Origin: Lotus japonicus
Lineage: Eukaryota; Streptophyta; Magnoliopsida; Fabales; Fabaceae
DNA length: 64,000 bases
NCBI RefSeq assembly: GCF_012489685.1
Contig: NC_080044.1
Location: 23,354,369 to 23,418,368, forward strand
Direction: 5' to 3'
Position numbers and translations under genes: made by a program. Below the pieces are notes generated by a model. The model worked only from the letters and a program-made list of their open reading frames with translations, made no database searches and was not told where the DNA came from. The stretch's first letter is position 1; each line of letters starts with the position of its first letter. Of the stretch, positions 1 to 10,151 are shown piece after piece.

Positions 1-1
1 G

Positions 2-211
2 GAGGTGCAAGAACTCAGCCGGCTTGAACTCAAGTTGCTGGAAGAGAAAGAGAGTTTGGAAGAGAAGCTCAAGACTTCAGAAGAGATTCTGGAGAGGGAT
101 GAGCTAAAGATCAGGCTCAGCAACATCCAGCATGTACTGGAGCGTCTGGAGAAGGATAGGTCAGAGCAGCGCCAGGAGTGCAGAAGAATGAGGAGGGATC
201 CTCCATTGTAG
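2..211 (+). CDS. Antisense small ORF of element A (C-terminal part)
   Basis: The frame is open from the window edge to the TAG at 209-211, so the N-terminus lies outside. The visible part matches the second half of the 133-residue antisense ORF of element B and is more distant from that of element C. It is rich in Glu, Lys, Leu and Arg with heptad-like spacing, so a helical coiled coil is likely, and ends in the shared Arg-rich tail around RRMRRDPP. It is encoded opposite to gag-pol of its element and converges on the env-like frame. Function unknown. Confidence 0.6.
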   Translation, partial: EVQELSRLELKLLEEKESLEEKLKTSEEILERDELKIRLSNIQHVLERLEKDRSEQRQECRRMRRDPPL

Positions 212-253
212 ATTATATGATGTAAAGAAATATGATGTAAACATAGAATTATG

Positions 254-259
254 AATAAA
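254..259 (+). terminator. AATAAA signal for antisense ORF (A)
   Basis: AATAAA lies about 45 bases after the stop of the antisense ORF. The same signal sits at an equivalent place in element B (18002-18007, minus strand) and element C (27635-27640). This supports a real antisense transcript, though AATAAA is also frequent by chance in AT-rich DNA. Confidence 0.4.
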
Positions 260-409
260 AAAGACTTTTGCAAACATATGTGACATAAATATATAGATAG
301 GCATATATAATCACAAACGAACAAATTAGCATAAATAAGTAAAAAGAAACAGAGTTGAACAAAAAGAAACAAAGTTAACGAAAAAGAAGAAAAAGAAGAG
401 ATCCTAAAA

Positions 410-3258
410 CTAAGGTTTGTCAGTGCGTCGCAGAAGTTCCATCATCATTTGCTTCATCTCAATCAGCATGGATTCATGAGTATCAAGACGTTGTTCCATG
501 ATGTCGAGTCTGGATGAGCTTGTCTGAGTAGAGCTGGAAGGAACATTCTGAGCAGCTTGAGGATCTGGAATGGAAGCAGAAGCAGCAGGAGTAAACACAA
601 CTGGTGCAAGTCGCTCTGCCTCAGCCTCAGCTTCAAGTCGCTCTGCCTCAAGTCTGGCTTGTTCAGCGTGAGCTGCTGCTTGACGTGCAGCTTCTTCTGC
701 TTGTTCTTTCTTTCTCTTGGCTTCTTCAATAGCTTCAAGAAGCTTATTTCTCTGTTCTAGTTCATGAAGAGCCACCCTTCTAGCAAACCTTTGCTTTGCA
801 GCCTCAATGCTCTGACTGCCCTCTGCATGCAGGAGCTGCATCATAATCGGAACTTGAGCCACTAGCCAAGTGCTCAGATTGTTCCACTCATCAGCCACAT
901 TTTCAGCATTCTCACTGAGATCAGTCTGACCGTGCACATTGCGGAGCCTCAAGGAGGCTTCATGATAGAAGATATTGATGCACTCAGAGAGAGATGTGGG
1001 TTGAAGGTGAGTATAGGGAATTATGGAGAGGTTGGGTGCAGGAGAGGCTGGGTGATTGCTGCTATGAGCTTCAGAGGCACCTTGTGGAGAACCAATGTTA
1101 ATCATGGGAGCATTGGGTTCAGAGGTTCCAAGGTGAGGGTCTGAAGTTTCAACCAGAGGGTGAGGTGATCTAACCGAGGATTGGTTAGACACTGATTGTT
1201 CGGGTTCAGGGTCTGGTTGAATGGGCTCTTGTTGGTCAGGGACAGGGTGAGCTTGTTGAACTAAGGGGTCTGCCTCTTGGATAGGATTGGCCAAGATAGG
1301 TTCATCTGGGTCAACTAGACGTTCAGGTCTAGGGCCAGGATATCTCCTAGGGCTTGGACAGGTAAGGTAATACTCTTCCAAGGCAGACACCTTCTCTTTT
1401 CTAACCTCCATGAATTTTCTAAGGGATTCAGAGTTATTGGAGGGAGAAGAGTCAACAGTATTGATTGGGAAGGATACAGGTGTAAAGGCTGTTGATGAGT
1501 CTGTATCCGTGGTTCTGGCAGCAGGACGTTCTGATGCTCTGGGAGCAGAGTGATCAGACGTTCTGGGTTGTGGTTCTGTTTGGATTGGCTCGGGTTGTTC
1601 ATGGATGATTGGTTCAGAAGATAATGGGTCGTATGGAATGGTGAGGAGAGATGTTGGTTCTTCTGACCTAGAGGGTTGATTCTGAAGCAAATTCCAGAGA
1701 GGTGCTTCGTAGGAGAAGGTTGAAAGAAGGAGGATCGTGGGGAATGTGGTGGAGAGGTGGTTTGTGCGGCTGGTTGGGATTCAGGAATAGGAGTGAGGGG
1801 ATTTGAGGAGTGTTGAAGCAAGGCAGAAATAGGAAGTGCATCAAATAAATTCAAATCATCATCAGAAGCAAGTGCAGGCTTACTTGAATGTGCTGATGAT
1901 CGAGTCACTCTGGCAGGAGGTTCAGTCCTTCTGACCACTGCAGCAGCTGGTTCCACCCGAGTAGGCTTCACCACGATTCTGACTTTCTTCTTCTTCTTCT
2001 GGGGAGGACCATCCTCACTATCATCATCATCACCATCATCAGGCTTTCTCTTTGTCTTCTTGACCAGAGGGACATCAGATTCTTCAGAGGATTCTTCCAG
2101 AACCATCTTCCTCTGAGCTTTCTTCTTGGGAGGAGAAGGAAACTCTGGAGCTGGCGGTAGTCTGCTGACGAAATCATCAAGGTCAATTTCGAAACCTTGA
2201 GCCCTGAGGTCTTCAACATAGCATCTGATGGCGTCAGGATTGTCCGCTTGAGTCCACAGAGGGTAGTCATTCAGAGGCATTCTTCTTCCTCTGATCTCAG
2301 AAGATGTGTCTTCATGAGCAGGAGCAATCTTCTTCTGGATTAAGCCCATCTTCTTCAAGGAGTTTGCAGTGAAGACATCACTGACAATTGTGCTCAAATC
2401 CTCTGTGCAACCAGCATTGATCAAATCTTGCACCAAGTTGCTTTCAATGAGAAAGTCTGAGAGCAGCCTCCCAAAAGGGATATATTTGATTGCAGACTTG
2501 ATGGAGGCGGTGGTGCGAGACTTCCTGATGCATTCCTTCAAGTAGGAGAACAGGAAGTAGGGAAGGCAGATCTTCTCCTGATCTTGGATGAAGAACAACA
2601 TCGCCTTCTGGTTGAAGTTGATGTAGTCTGGAGAACTGCCCTTCGGTCTCTGGTTTATGCAGTTGAGCAGGATCTTGTGCCAGATCCTGAGTTTGGGATG
2701 AAGATCCATCACCTTGTAACTCGTCTTGCCCGGTTTGAAGGTGGTGTACAGGGCCTTGTTGACTTTGTCTTTGGTGCTGGGTTTCAGCTTGGATTCCGTC
2801 AGTTGGAACCGATACCCATAAGCAGTTTCTGCTCCTAGCAGATTCACGAATGACTTCTCAGTGATGATGATCTTCCTGCCAAGAATGTGAGAGACCACTT
2901 GAGTATCATCGCAGTCTGCGTGCTTCCAGAATTCCTTTACCAGTTTCTCATACACCGGTCCTCGAAGTCGATTGAAGTAGTTTCCCCAACCTTGAGCTTG
3001 GACTTCAGGACGAAGATCAAACCCATTTGCAGCCAGGTTGTCGAGGTCGAATCTCCATTCTGCTAGGACTTGGAGTTCCTCAGGAGCAAATACGCAGTGA
3101 ACGGCACAGCCCCGTTCTGCAATTGGAACAATCTGCTCTTGAGCTTGAACTTGTTCTTGTGCCGGGTTCTCAGAGCCCCTTTGACCCGTTGCCAAACCAA
3201 CTACCATGTGAGGGAACTGAGGTGCATCTGCAGTAGATCTTCTGGTTTGTCTCACCAT
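410..3258 (-). pseudogene. env-like protein gene of element A, frameshifted
   Basis: Counterpart of the 952-residue frame of element B, starting at the conserved MVRQTRR. A single base is missing between 1708 and 1709 compared with element C (GCTTCGTAGG where C has GCTTCAGTAGG), which shifts the frame in the Pro/Ser-rich middle. The two halves appear as open stretches 1315-3258 (the frame is also open further 5' to 3414) and 410-1690. The N-terminal half is a compact region, the middle is Pro/Ser/Thr-rich with Lys/Arg clusters, and the C-terminal end is a coiled coil. A functional full-length product is unlikely unless the indel is a sequencing error. Confidence 0.8.
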
Positions 3259-3701
3259 TTTGAAGAGGTTGAAGGTTTGAGGTAGAAGATGAAGTTTGAA
3301 GGATGAAGAGAGATCGAGAGAGAAATCAAGAAAGAGGCGGTTTTGAAAAGCAGAGAGTGCGAGAGTGAAAACCGGAAGTGAACGAGAACGTGTGTGTATA
3401 GTGGGTTTTATCAAATAACCGTTGTTGATTCAAAAAGCACTTTAAGATCAACGGTTGAAAATTAAAGATAGATAGTAACAGTAAAATACACAATCACACA
3501 CAGGAGATAAGCATATCTACACGCAATCATAACAGACTGTCACACGGGCACAAGGAATTATGCATCAGAAATTCTGACACACGTGTTGTTGTCTCAGCTT
3601 CAGAGTCAGTACCAGTGGGCACACACACTCTGATTGAGTTACCTTCTGGACTAGACATCTTCTGATCAAGAAGTATCATAGTCAGAGGTTCTGATCCATC
3701 T
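3259..3701 (-). other. Non-coding spacer between pol and env-like frame (A)
   Basis: About 440 bases separate the pol stop from the env-like start. The same spacer, of nearly the same length, is in B (14550-14991) and C (30633-31074 and 34125-34566). It has no conserved long frame. Because pol and the env-like frame are separated by many stops, simple readthrough cannot express the env-like protein; splicing or an internal promoter would be needed. Confidence 0.5.
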
Positions 3702-6700
3702 TCACTCTGGACAAAAGTCCATGTTTAGATTTTTCAGAATAAAATTAAATCTATCCTCTGCTAAGGGCTTTGTAAAGATATCTGCCCATTGATGGTCAGT
3801 ATCAACAAACTTCAGAAGAAGTACGCCCTTCTGCACATAATCTCTAATGAAGTGATACTTTACCTCAATGTGCTTTGCCCTTGAATGCAAGATAGGATTC
3901 TTGCTCAACGAGATTGCAGCAGTGTTATCACAATAAATTGGGATATTGCTCTCAAGGATCTGATAATCCTCCAGCTGATGTTTCATCCAGAGCATCTGTG
4001 TGCTGCATATTGCTGCTGAGATATATTCTGCCTCTGCAGTTGATAGTGCAATGGTTGATTGCCTCTTGCTTGCCCATGAGACTAGATTGCTTCCCAGAAA
4101 TTGACAATTTCCAGAAGTACTTTTTCTCTCTGTTCTATCTCCAGCATAATCAGCATCACAATAACCTGAAAGCTTATACTCTGATGTTTTCTTATACATC
4201 AAGCCAAGGTTAGTGGTGCCTTTCAGATACCTTAGGATCCTCTTAACAGCAGTTAAGTGGGTTTCCCTTGGATCTGATTGGAAACGAGCACATAAGTGAA
4301 CACAAATAATATGTCTGGCCTAGATGCAGTTAAGTATAGAAGTGAACCTATCATTCCACGATAGAGCTTCTGACATACTTTACCACTTTTATCTTCTTTC
4401 TCCAAAATGCATGTAGGATGCATTGGAGTCTTGGCCACTGTAGATTCCAGCATATTGAACTTCTTCAGAAGTTCTTTAGTGTACTTGCTCTGATGGATAT
4501 ATGTTCCTTCTGGTGTTTGATCAACTTGTATTCCCAGAAAGTACTTTAATTCTCCCATCATACTCATCTCAAATTCAGCCTGCATCATCTCAGAAAATTC
4601 TTTGCATAGAGATTGATTAGCAGAACCAAATATAATATCATCAACATAAATTTGCACAATTAAGATATCATCTTTATAAGTCTTGCAAAAAAGAGTTGTA
4701 TCTACTTTACCCCTTACAAACTCATTCTCCAGAAGGAATGAGCTAAGTCTCTCATACCATGCTCTGGGAGCTTGCTTCAGACCGTAGAGTGATTTCTTCA
4801 ATTTGAACACATGGTCTGGTTTCTTTTCATCTTCAAAACCTGGGGGTTGATGAACATAGACTTCCTCTGAGATATAACCATTTAGGAAGGCACTCTTTAC
4901 GTCCATCTGATGTAGAACTATGTTGTGATTTACTGAGAAGGAGATCAACAGTCTAATTGCCTCCAGTCTTGCTACCGGAGCAAATGTTTCAGTGTAGTCT
5001 ATTCCTTCCTGCTGGCTGTAGCCTTGAGCAACTAGCCTTGCCTTGTTTCTGACTACTTCTCCTTTCTCATTTAGCTTGTTTCTGAATACCCATTTCGTTC
5101 CAATAACATGAACATTCTCAGGCTTCTTCACTAAGCTCCAAACATCGTTCTTGGAAAATTGATTCAATTCTTCTTCCATGGCCAGAATCCACTCCTTGTC
5201 CTGAAGAGCTTCATCTATGGACTTGGGTTCAATTAAGGACACCAATCCTTTCAGACTCAGCAAGGTCTCTTCAGAGGGTCTGAAGGCAGATCTGGTTCTG
5301 ACTGGTTCATCTTTGTTGCCCAGAATCAATTCCTTAGGGTGAGCTGCAGTGATTCTGCTCTTCTTCAGAGTTTGTGAGTTAGAGGGACCAGCTTCTTCCT
5401 CTGGTTCATCTTCCTCTGGCTCAACTTCCTCTGGAGCTTTGCCTTTGTCAGAAACATTAATGCTTAAATCTGCAAACTTTTCAACTAGCTTTGACTGGTC
5501 AGAGTCAAGCTTATCATCAAATCTAACATGAATAGATTCTTCAATAGTCTTAGCATCAGTATTATAAAATCTAAAACCTTTAGATCTATCAGAATAACCA
5601 AGTAATAGACACTTAGAAGACTTAGCATCAAATTTATGCAATCTATCCTTAGTATTGAGAACATAACAAACACAGCCAAAAGGATGAAAATAAGAAATGT
5701 TGGGTTTTATGTTCTTCCACAATTCATAAGGAGTCTTATTCAGAATTGGTCTCACAGAGATTCTGTTCTGAATGTAACATGCTGTATTTACTGTCTCTGC
5801 CCAAAAGTGCTTAGCCATGCCAGTTTCTTGGAGCATGGTTCTAGCCATCTCCTGAAGAGTTCTGTTCTTCCTCTCAACAACACCATTTTGTTGAGGAGTT
5901 CTGGGACAAGAGAAATCATGTGCAATTCCATAGGAATCAAACAGACTCTCAAACTTGTCATTCTCAAACTCTCCACCATGGTCACTTCTGACACGCACAA
6001 TCCTACAAGCCTTCTCGTTTTGCACTTGAGCAATGAAGGTAGAGAACACAGCATGAGACTCATCCTTGCGGGTTAGAAACTTTACCCATGTCCAGCGGCT
6101 ATAGTCATCAACGATAACCATCCCATATCTCTTGCCACCTATAGACTCAGTTTTCACTGGTCCAAAAAGGTCGATATGCAGAAGTTCCAACGGCCTTGAG
6201 GTTGAGACAACATTCTTTGCCTTGAAAGGGACTTTTGTGAATTTGCCTTTCTGACATGCTTCACAAAGAGTGTCTGAAGCGAACTTCAGATTGGGTAAGC
6301 CCCTGACAAGGTTTAGCTTGCTCAGCTGAGAAATCTTTCTCATACTGGCATGCCCTAACCGTCTATGCCATACCCACTGCTCTTCATTAACAGACAGAAG
6401 GCACTTCACATTCTGAGCCTCCAACTCAGATAATCTGATCTTATAGATGTTGTTCTTCATCTTGCTGTTAAATAGAACCGAGCCATCGATCTGGCTTACA
6501 GCCCGGCAGGACTTTTGATTGAATATAACATCATAACCCTTGTCAGCTAATTGACTTATAGACAATAAGTTATGTGTTAAGCCGTCTACCAATAAAACAT
6601 TATCAATGCATGGACTACTATCTACACAAATAGTACCAGTACTAATAATTTTACCCTTTTCATTTCCTCCGAAGCCAACTTCGCCTCCAGGCTTAAGTTT

Positions 6701-6805
6701 CAGCTCTCGGAACATACGCTTTTCTCCCGTCATGTGACGCGAGCATCCACTGTCCAGATACCATGATTGGTGTTTCAGTGGAGCTATCAAGGATATCTGC
6801 AACAT
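3702..6805 (-). pseudogene. pol: pol polyprotein of element A (PR-IN-RT-RNase H), one frameshift
   Basis: The region is 3104 nt against 3105 nt for the intact pol of element C, and the missing base lies between 4303 and 4304 (CACAAATAAT versus CACTAAATAAT). The first frame (4253-6805) carries the DSG protease site near the start, the HHCC integrase zinc region with WHRRLGHAS, the integrase core D-D35-E, and the reverse transcriptase with [10 protein letters not shown] and YVDD. After the shift, 3702-4202 carries RNase H with CDADYAGD and STAEAEY. The start overlaps gag by 113 bases in the +1 frame. The shift falls between reverse transcriptase and RNase H, so RNase H would be lost. Confidence 0.9.
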
Positions 6806-8603
6806 AGATAATCTTGTCCTTAGGTACCCACTTTCTGGGTCCTCTTTTGTTAGTTACCCCAGAGGTTCTGATCACCTTGGGTGTCTCAACATAATATTTT
6901 AAAGGAATATTTGCATGATATTTAGTCATAGAGAAAGATCCCTTTTTAAGAGGATGTTTAGCAACTTTAGCAGGTACAGGATCAGGCAATATGGTACCAG
7001 AGGGAACAAAGCATTCATACAAGGATTTAGCTTTAGACACAGAAGGCTCATTTCTAATTGGTTTAGAATAGCCAATGCCATGCATTCCATTTCTGCTTAC
7101 GCCATAGATCATTGAAGCCATTAAGCTTCTATCCACGCTTTTAGCTAGGAATCTTTGAAAAGACTTTTCATACTTAGATTCATTCCTACAATCAGAGGCA
7201 TCACAGGCAACAATTTCTTCTAACTTAGCAATCTGGTTCTTAAGCACAGAGTTAGAATTTACCAAAGCATGATTTTCATTTTTCAAATCTGAAATAATTT
7301 TCTCATGTTCAGAAGGAGTCTTGGAGACAGCAGATAAGTTCTTTTTCAACTTTTTATGCTTAGACAATAAAGAGTTATACTTATCCATGATATCAGACAA
7401 AGCATGTTTCAGTTCAGAGGTAGAGAAAGAAGCAAATACCTCATTTTCATCGTCTGAGTTAGGATCTCCTTCTGATTCTGAGTCAGAGTCAACAGCTTCC
7501 TTTGACTCTGATCCTTTGTCTTTGACAATGGCCATGAGTCCTTGGACTTCACCATCAGAGTCAACATCCTCTGACTCTGATTCATCGAATGTCACCATCA
7601 GACTCTTCTTGGTCTTGAAGTGCTTCTTTGGCTTCTTGTCTTTCTTCAACTTTGGACAATCACTTTTGTAGTGCCCAGATTCTTTGCACTCAAAACATGT
7701 GACTTCCTTGATTGAAGACTTCTTCTGGCCTGAGGACTCATACTTTCCTTTTGCCTTTCCAGAGCCTTTGAACTTGCTCTGCCTGTGCTTCCAGATGCGG
7801 TTGAGTCTCTTGGAGATCAGAGTCAGCTCATCTTCATCAGAATCTTCTGATGCTTCTTCAGATTCCTCTTCTTTAGCTTGAAGAGCCTTTGACTTCTCAA
7901 CCTTAGCCTTTTCAGATTTGGATTTCAAGGCTATGGACTTTTTCCTCAGATCTTGCATCTCTGAGCGCTTCAGCTCATGGCATTTCAAAATGCTGATGAG
8001 TTCTTCTAAACTCATATTCTCAACATCTCTCGTGAGCTCTATTGAAGTCACCAAAGGCATCCAACTTTCAGGAAGACACCTAATGACCCTTATGACATGA
8101 TCTTTTGTTGTGTAGCTCTTGTTGAGAGGTCGTATGCCAGCTACAAGCAACTGAAATCTGGAGAACATTTCTTCAATGGACTCATTTGGCTCCATGATGA
8201 AGGATTCATACTTTTGGATCAAAGACAATGCCTTTGATTCTTTGACTTTCTTGTTTCCTTCATGAGACATCTTCAGAGATTCAAAAATGCCTTTAGCAAA
8301 CTCACGATCTGTAATCTTCTGGTACTCTTCATAGGAAATAGCACTTAGAAGAATTGCTCTTGCTTTGTGATGTTGTGAGTACAGCTTCTTTTGATCTGCA
8401 GTCATCTCTGACCTTGGGATCTTCTTGCCATCTGCATCAACTGGACGCTCGTAGCCATCCACAATAATATCCCAGAGATCTGCATCGAAACCCAGAAAGA
8501 AACTTTCCAGTCTATCTTTCCAATATTCGAACCTTTGACCGTCGAACATAGGAGGCTTTGCATTGTAACCATCTCTTTGAGTTTCACTGGTGGTGGCAGC
8601 CAT
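6693..8603 (-). CDS. gag: Gag polyprotein of element A
   Basis: 636 residues, starting at the first ATG after the primer site. Residues about 10-220 form the copia-type gag domain (UBN2/retrotran_gag family). A CCHC zinc knuckle, C-x2-C-x4-H-x4-C beginning CFECKESGH, is at about residue 303, for RNA binding in the virus-like particle. Between 235 and 400 there are several Ser/Glu/Asp-rich stretches, followed by a Lys-rich coiled-coil-like segment. The long region after the knuckle is typical of Sireviruses. The same length is kept in all three copies. The last 113 bases overlap pol in another frame. Confidence 0.92.
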   Translation of the reverse strand: MAATTSETQRDGYNAKPPMFDGQRFEYWKDRLESFFLGFDADLWDIIVDGYERPVDADGKKIPRSEMTADQKKLYSQHHKARAILLSAISYEEYQKITDREFAKGIFESLKMSHEGNKKVKESKALSLIQKYESFIMEPNESIEEMFSRFQLLVAGIRPLNKSYTTKDHVIRVIRCLPESWMPLVTSIELTRDVENMSLEELISILKCHELKRSEMQDLRKKSIALKSKSEKAKVEKSKALQAKEEESEEASEDSDEDELTLISKRLNRIWKHRQSKFKGSGKAKGKYESSGQKKSSIKEVTCFECKESGHYKSDCPKLKKDKKPKKHFKTKKSLMVTFDESESEDVDSDGEVQGLMAIVKDKGSESKEAVDSDSESEGDPNSDDENEVFASFSTSELKHALSDIMDKYNSLLSKHKKLKKNLSAVSKTPSEHEKIISDLKNENHALVNSNSVLKNQIAKLEEIVACDASDCRNESKYEKSFQRFLAKSVDRSLMASMIYGVSRNGMHGIGYSKPIRNEPSVSKAKSLYECFVPSGTILPDPVPAKVAKHPLKKGSFSMTKYHANIPLKYYVETPKVIRTSGVTNKRGPRKWVPKDKIIYVADILDSSTETPIMVSGQWMLASHDGRKAYVPRAET

Positions 8604-8661
8604 TGTTTTTCACACCGGCCCGGATCACTGAACACTGTTAGGTGTGGTAATCAGAACTTGC

Positions 8662-8673
8662 GCTCTGATACCA
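8662..8673 (-). other. Primer binding site (A)
   Basis: On the minus strand TGGTATCAGAGC follows the 5' LTR after two bases. It is complementary to the 3' end of plant initiator tRNA-Met, the usual primer of Ty1/copia elements. Confidence 0.93.
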
Positions 8674-8675
8674 AT

Positions 8676-9884
8676 TGAAGGTATGAAAAAGGTAGAAAGG
8701 GGGGGTTTGAATAACGTTTTCAGTACAAAACTTCCACCTTAAAGATTTTGGCAAATCTTTCGAGAACTTAAGTGCTAAAGATAAGAGATAGAAAAGCACA
8801 CAAGGATTTTATCCTGGTTCACTTGATAAATCACTCAAGCTACTCCAGTCCACCCGTTAAGGTGATTTCTTCCTTCTTAGAATGAAGGCAATCCACTAAT
8901 CAGGTAAGAGTTACAACTGCACTTGAAACCTACAAGTGACTAACAATTACACTGACTTAGCTCACACTAAGATTCACTCTCTTAGTCTTCTCTAGGATCC
9001 GATCAACCTTGATCTCCTAAAGGAACTAAACAAACTGTTTATCAAAGAATTGTTTACAAGAGATTTGCTTCTAAAAAGCTAATTGTAAACTCAATGAATT
9101 TCAGATGAAAGAAAGCTTAGAATATTTTGAATATGTCTTGCGCGTGTGTATTTCTTTCTCTAGCCGCTTCTTTCAATCTTCAGCCTCTATATATACTCCA
9201 AGGATTAGGGTTGAGCGTTGCATGGGAAATGCTACCGTTGGAGGGCAGTTCTGGAAAATCCAGCTTCTGCTGTGGCTGAGAACGTTAGGTAGGTCGTCAG
9301 GAAGGTACACTTGCTTTTGTACTTGGATAGCGACTTGACCTTTTAACCTAGGAGACTTCTGATCAGGGGAATACTTCATATTGGAACTTGTGAAGCCGGT
9401 TGATCAGAGTCAGAGGGAAAGCACAGATCCTCTGACCATTGTATCTTCTGATTCTGAACTCAGAGGGAAGAACATGGCCTTCAGAGTTTCTTGCTTCTGG
9501 ACTTCAGAGTTTCCACTATTCAGCTTCTGGATCTTCAGAGTCTTCTACACCATCAGAACATCTGAACCTTCAGTGTTTCTTGGTTATCAGAACTTCTGGA
9601 TCTTCAGAGCTTCTAGCGACTGAGTCCACATCAGAGTTTGTATAGCTTCAGAACTTCTGAAGCTTTTCCACTGTTCATACTGAACATGGTGAATGCGAAA
9701 GCGTTGCTTGGGTTACCCTTTGTACACGGTGCTTCTGATTTGTGTGAGATTGAGTTGAGGTCAGAGCCTGTAAATAGCACACTCAGAAAAACACGTTAGA
9801 GTACCACAATTGTTCATATCAAAAGGTTAACTTGTAATCATCAAAACATAGAGTTGTACTACTAGATCAAAACTTGATCTTACA
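8676..9884 (-). repeat. 5' LTR of element A
   Basis: 1209 bp. On the plus strand it runs from TGAAGG to TTACA, i.e. TG...CA termini on the minus strand. It contains a TATATATA promoter box near 9186-9193 (minus strand transcription) and a dense cluster of TCAGAA/TTCTGA motifs at about 9400-9665. Directly outside it at 9885 begins an interior part of B's LTR. Confidence 0.92.
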
Positions 9885-10079
9885 GAAATCACCTTAACGG
9901 GTGGACTGGAGTAGCTTGAGTGATTTATCAAGTGAACCAGGATAAAATCCTTGTGTGCTTTTCTATCTCTTATCTTTTGCACTTAAGTTCTCGAAAGATT
10001 TGTCAAAATCTTTAAGGTGGAAGTTTTGTACTGAAAACGTTATTCAAACCCCCCCTTTCTACCGTTTTTCATACCTTCA
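9885..10079 (+). repeat. Partial 5' LTR of element B (last 195 bp)
   Basis: Matches 20261-20455 of B's own 3' LTR over 195 bp without gaps. I noticed a single difference (GGTGGACTGG here, GGTGGAATGG there). It ends TTCA two bases before the primer site. The other 1013 bp are absent because element A starts here; 9885-9889 (GAAAT) would be A's target duplication. Confidence 0.92.
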
Positions 10080-10081
10080 AT

Positions 10082-10093
10082 TGGTATCAGAGC
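10082..10093 (+). other. Primer binding site (B)
   Basis: TGGTATCAGAGC, complementary to initiator tRNA-Met, two bases after the LTR end. Confidence 0.94.
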
Positions 10094-10151
10094 GCAAGTT
10101 CTGATTACCACACCTAACAGTGTTCAGTGATCCGGGCCGGTGTGAAAAACA

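Larger units (their letters stand above)
1..9884 (-). mobile_element. Sirevirus (Ty1/copia) element A, left end outside window
   Basis: Read on the minus strand the order is 5' LTR (8676-9884), primer binding site, gag, pol, env-like frame, then a plus-strand small ORF running off the window edge. The gene order PR-IN-RT-RNase H with integrase before reverse transcriptase marks Ty1/copia, and the extra env-like frame plus long gag marks the Sirevirus (SIRE/Maximus) lineage. The 3' LTR is not in the window. Two single-base deletions relative to element C break pol (near 4303) and the env-like frame (near 1708), so A is probably not autonomous. It abuts a truncated LTR of element B and is probably nested in it. 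Confidence 0.93.

Noticed and set aside
9381..9645. Open frames of 68-80 residues inside the LTRs, repeated in every LTR
   Set aside because: They arise from the TCAGAA/TTCTGA-rich composition and are repeated only because the LTRs are homologous; no codon signal seen.
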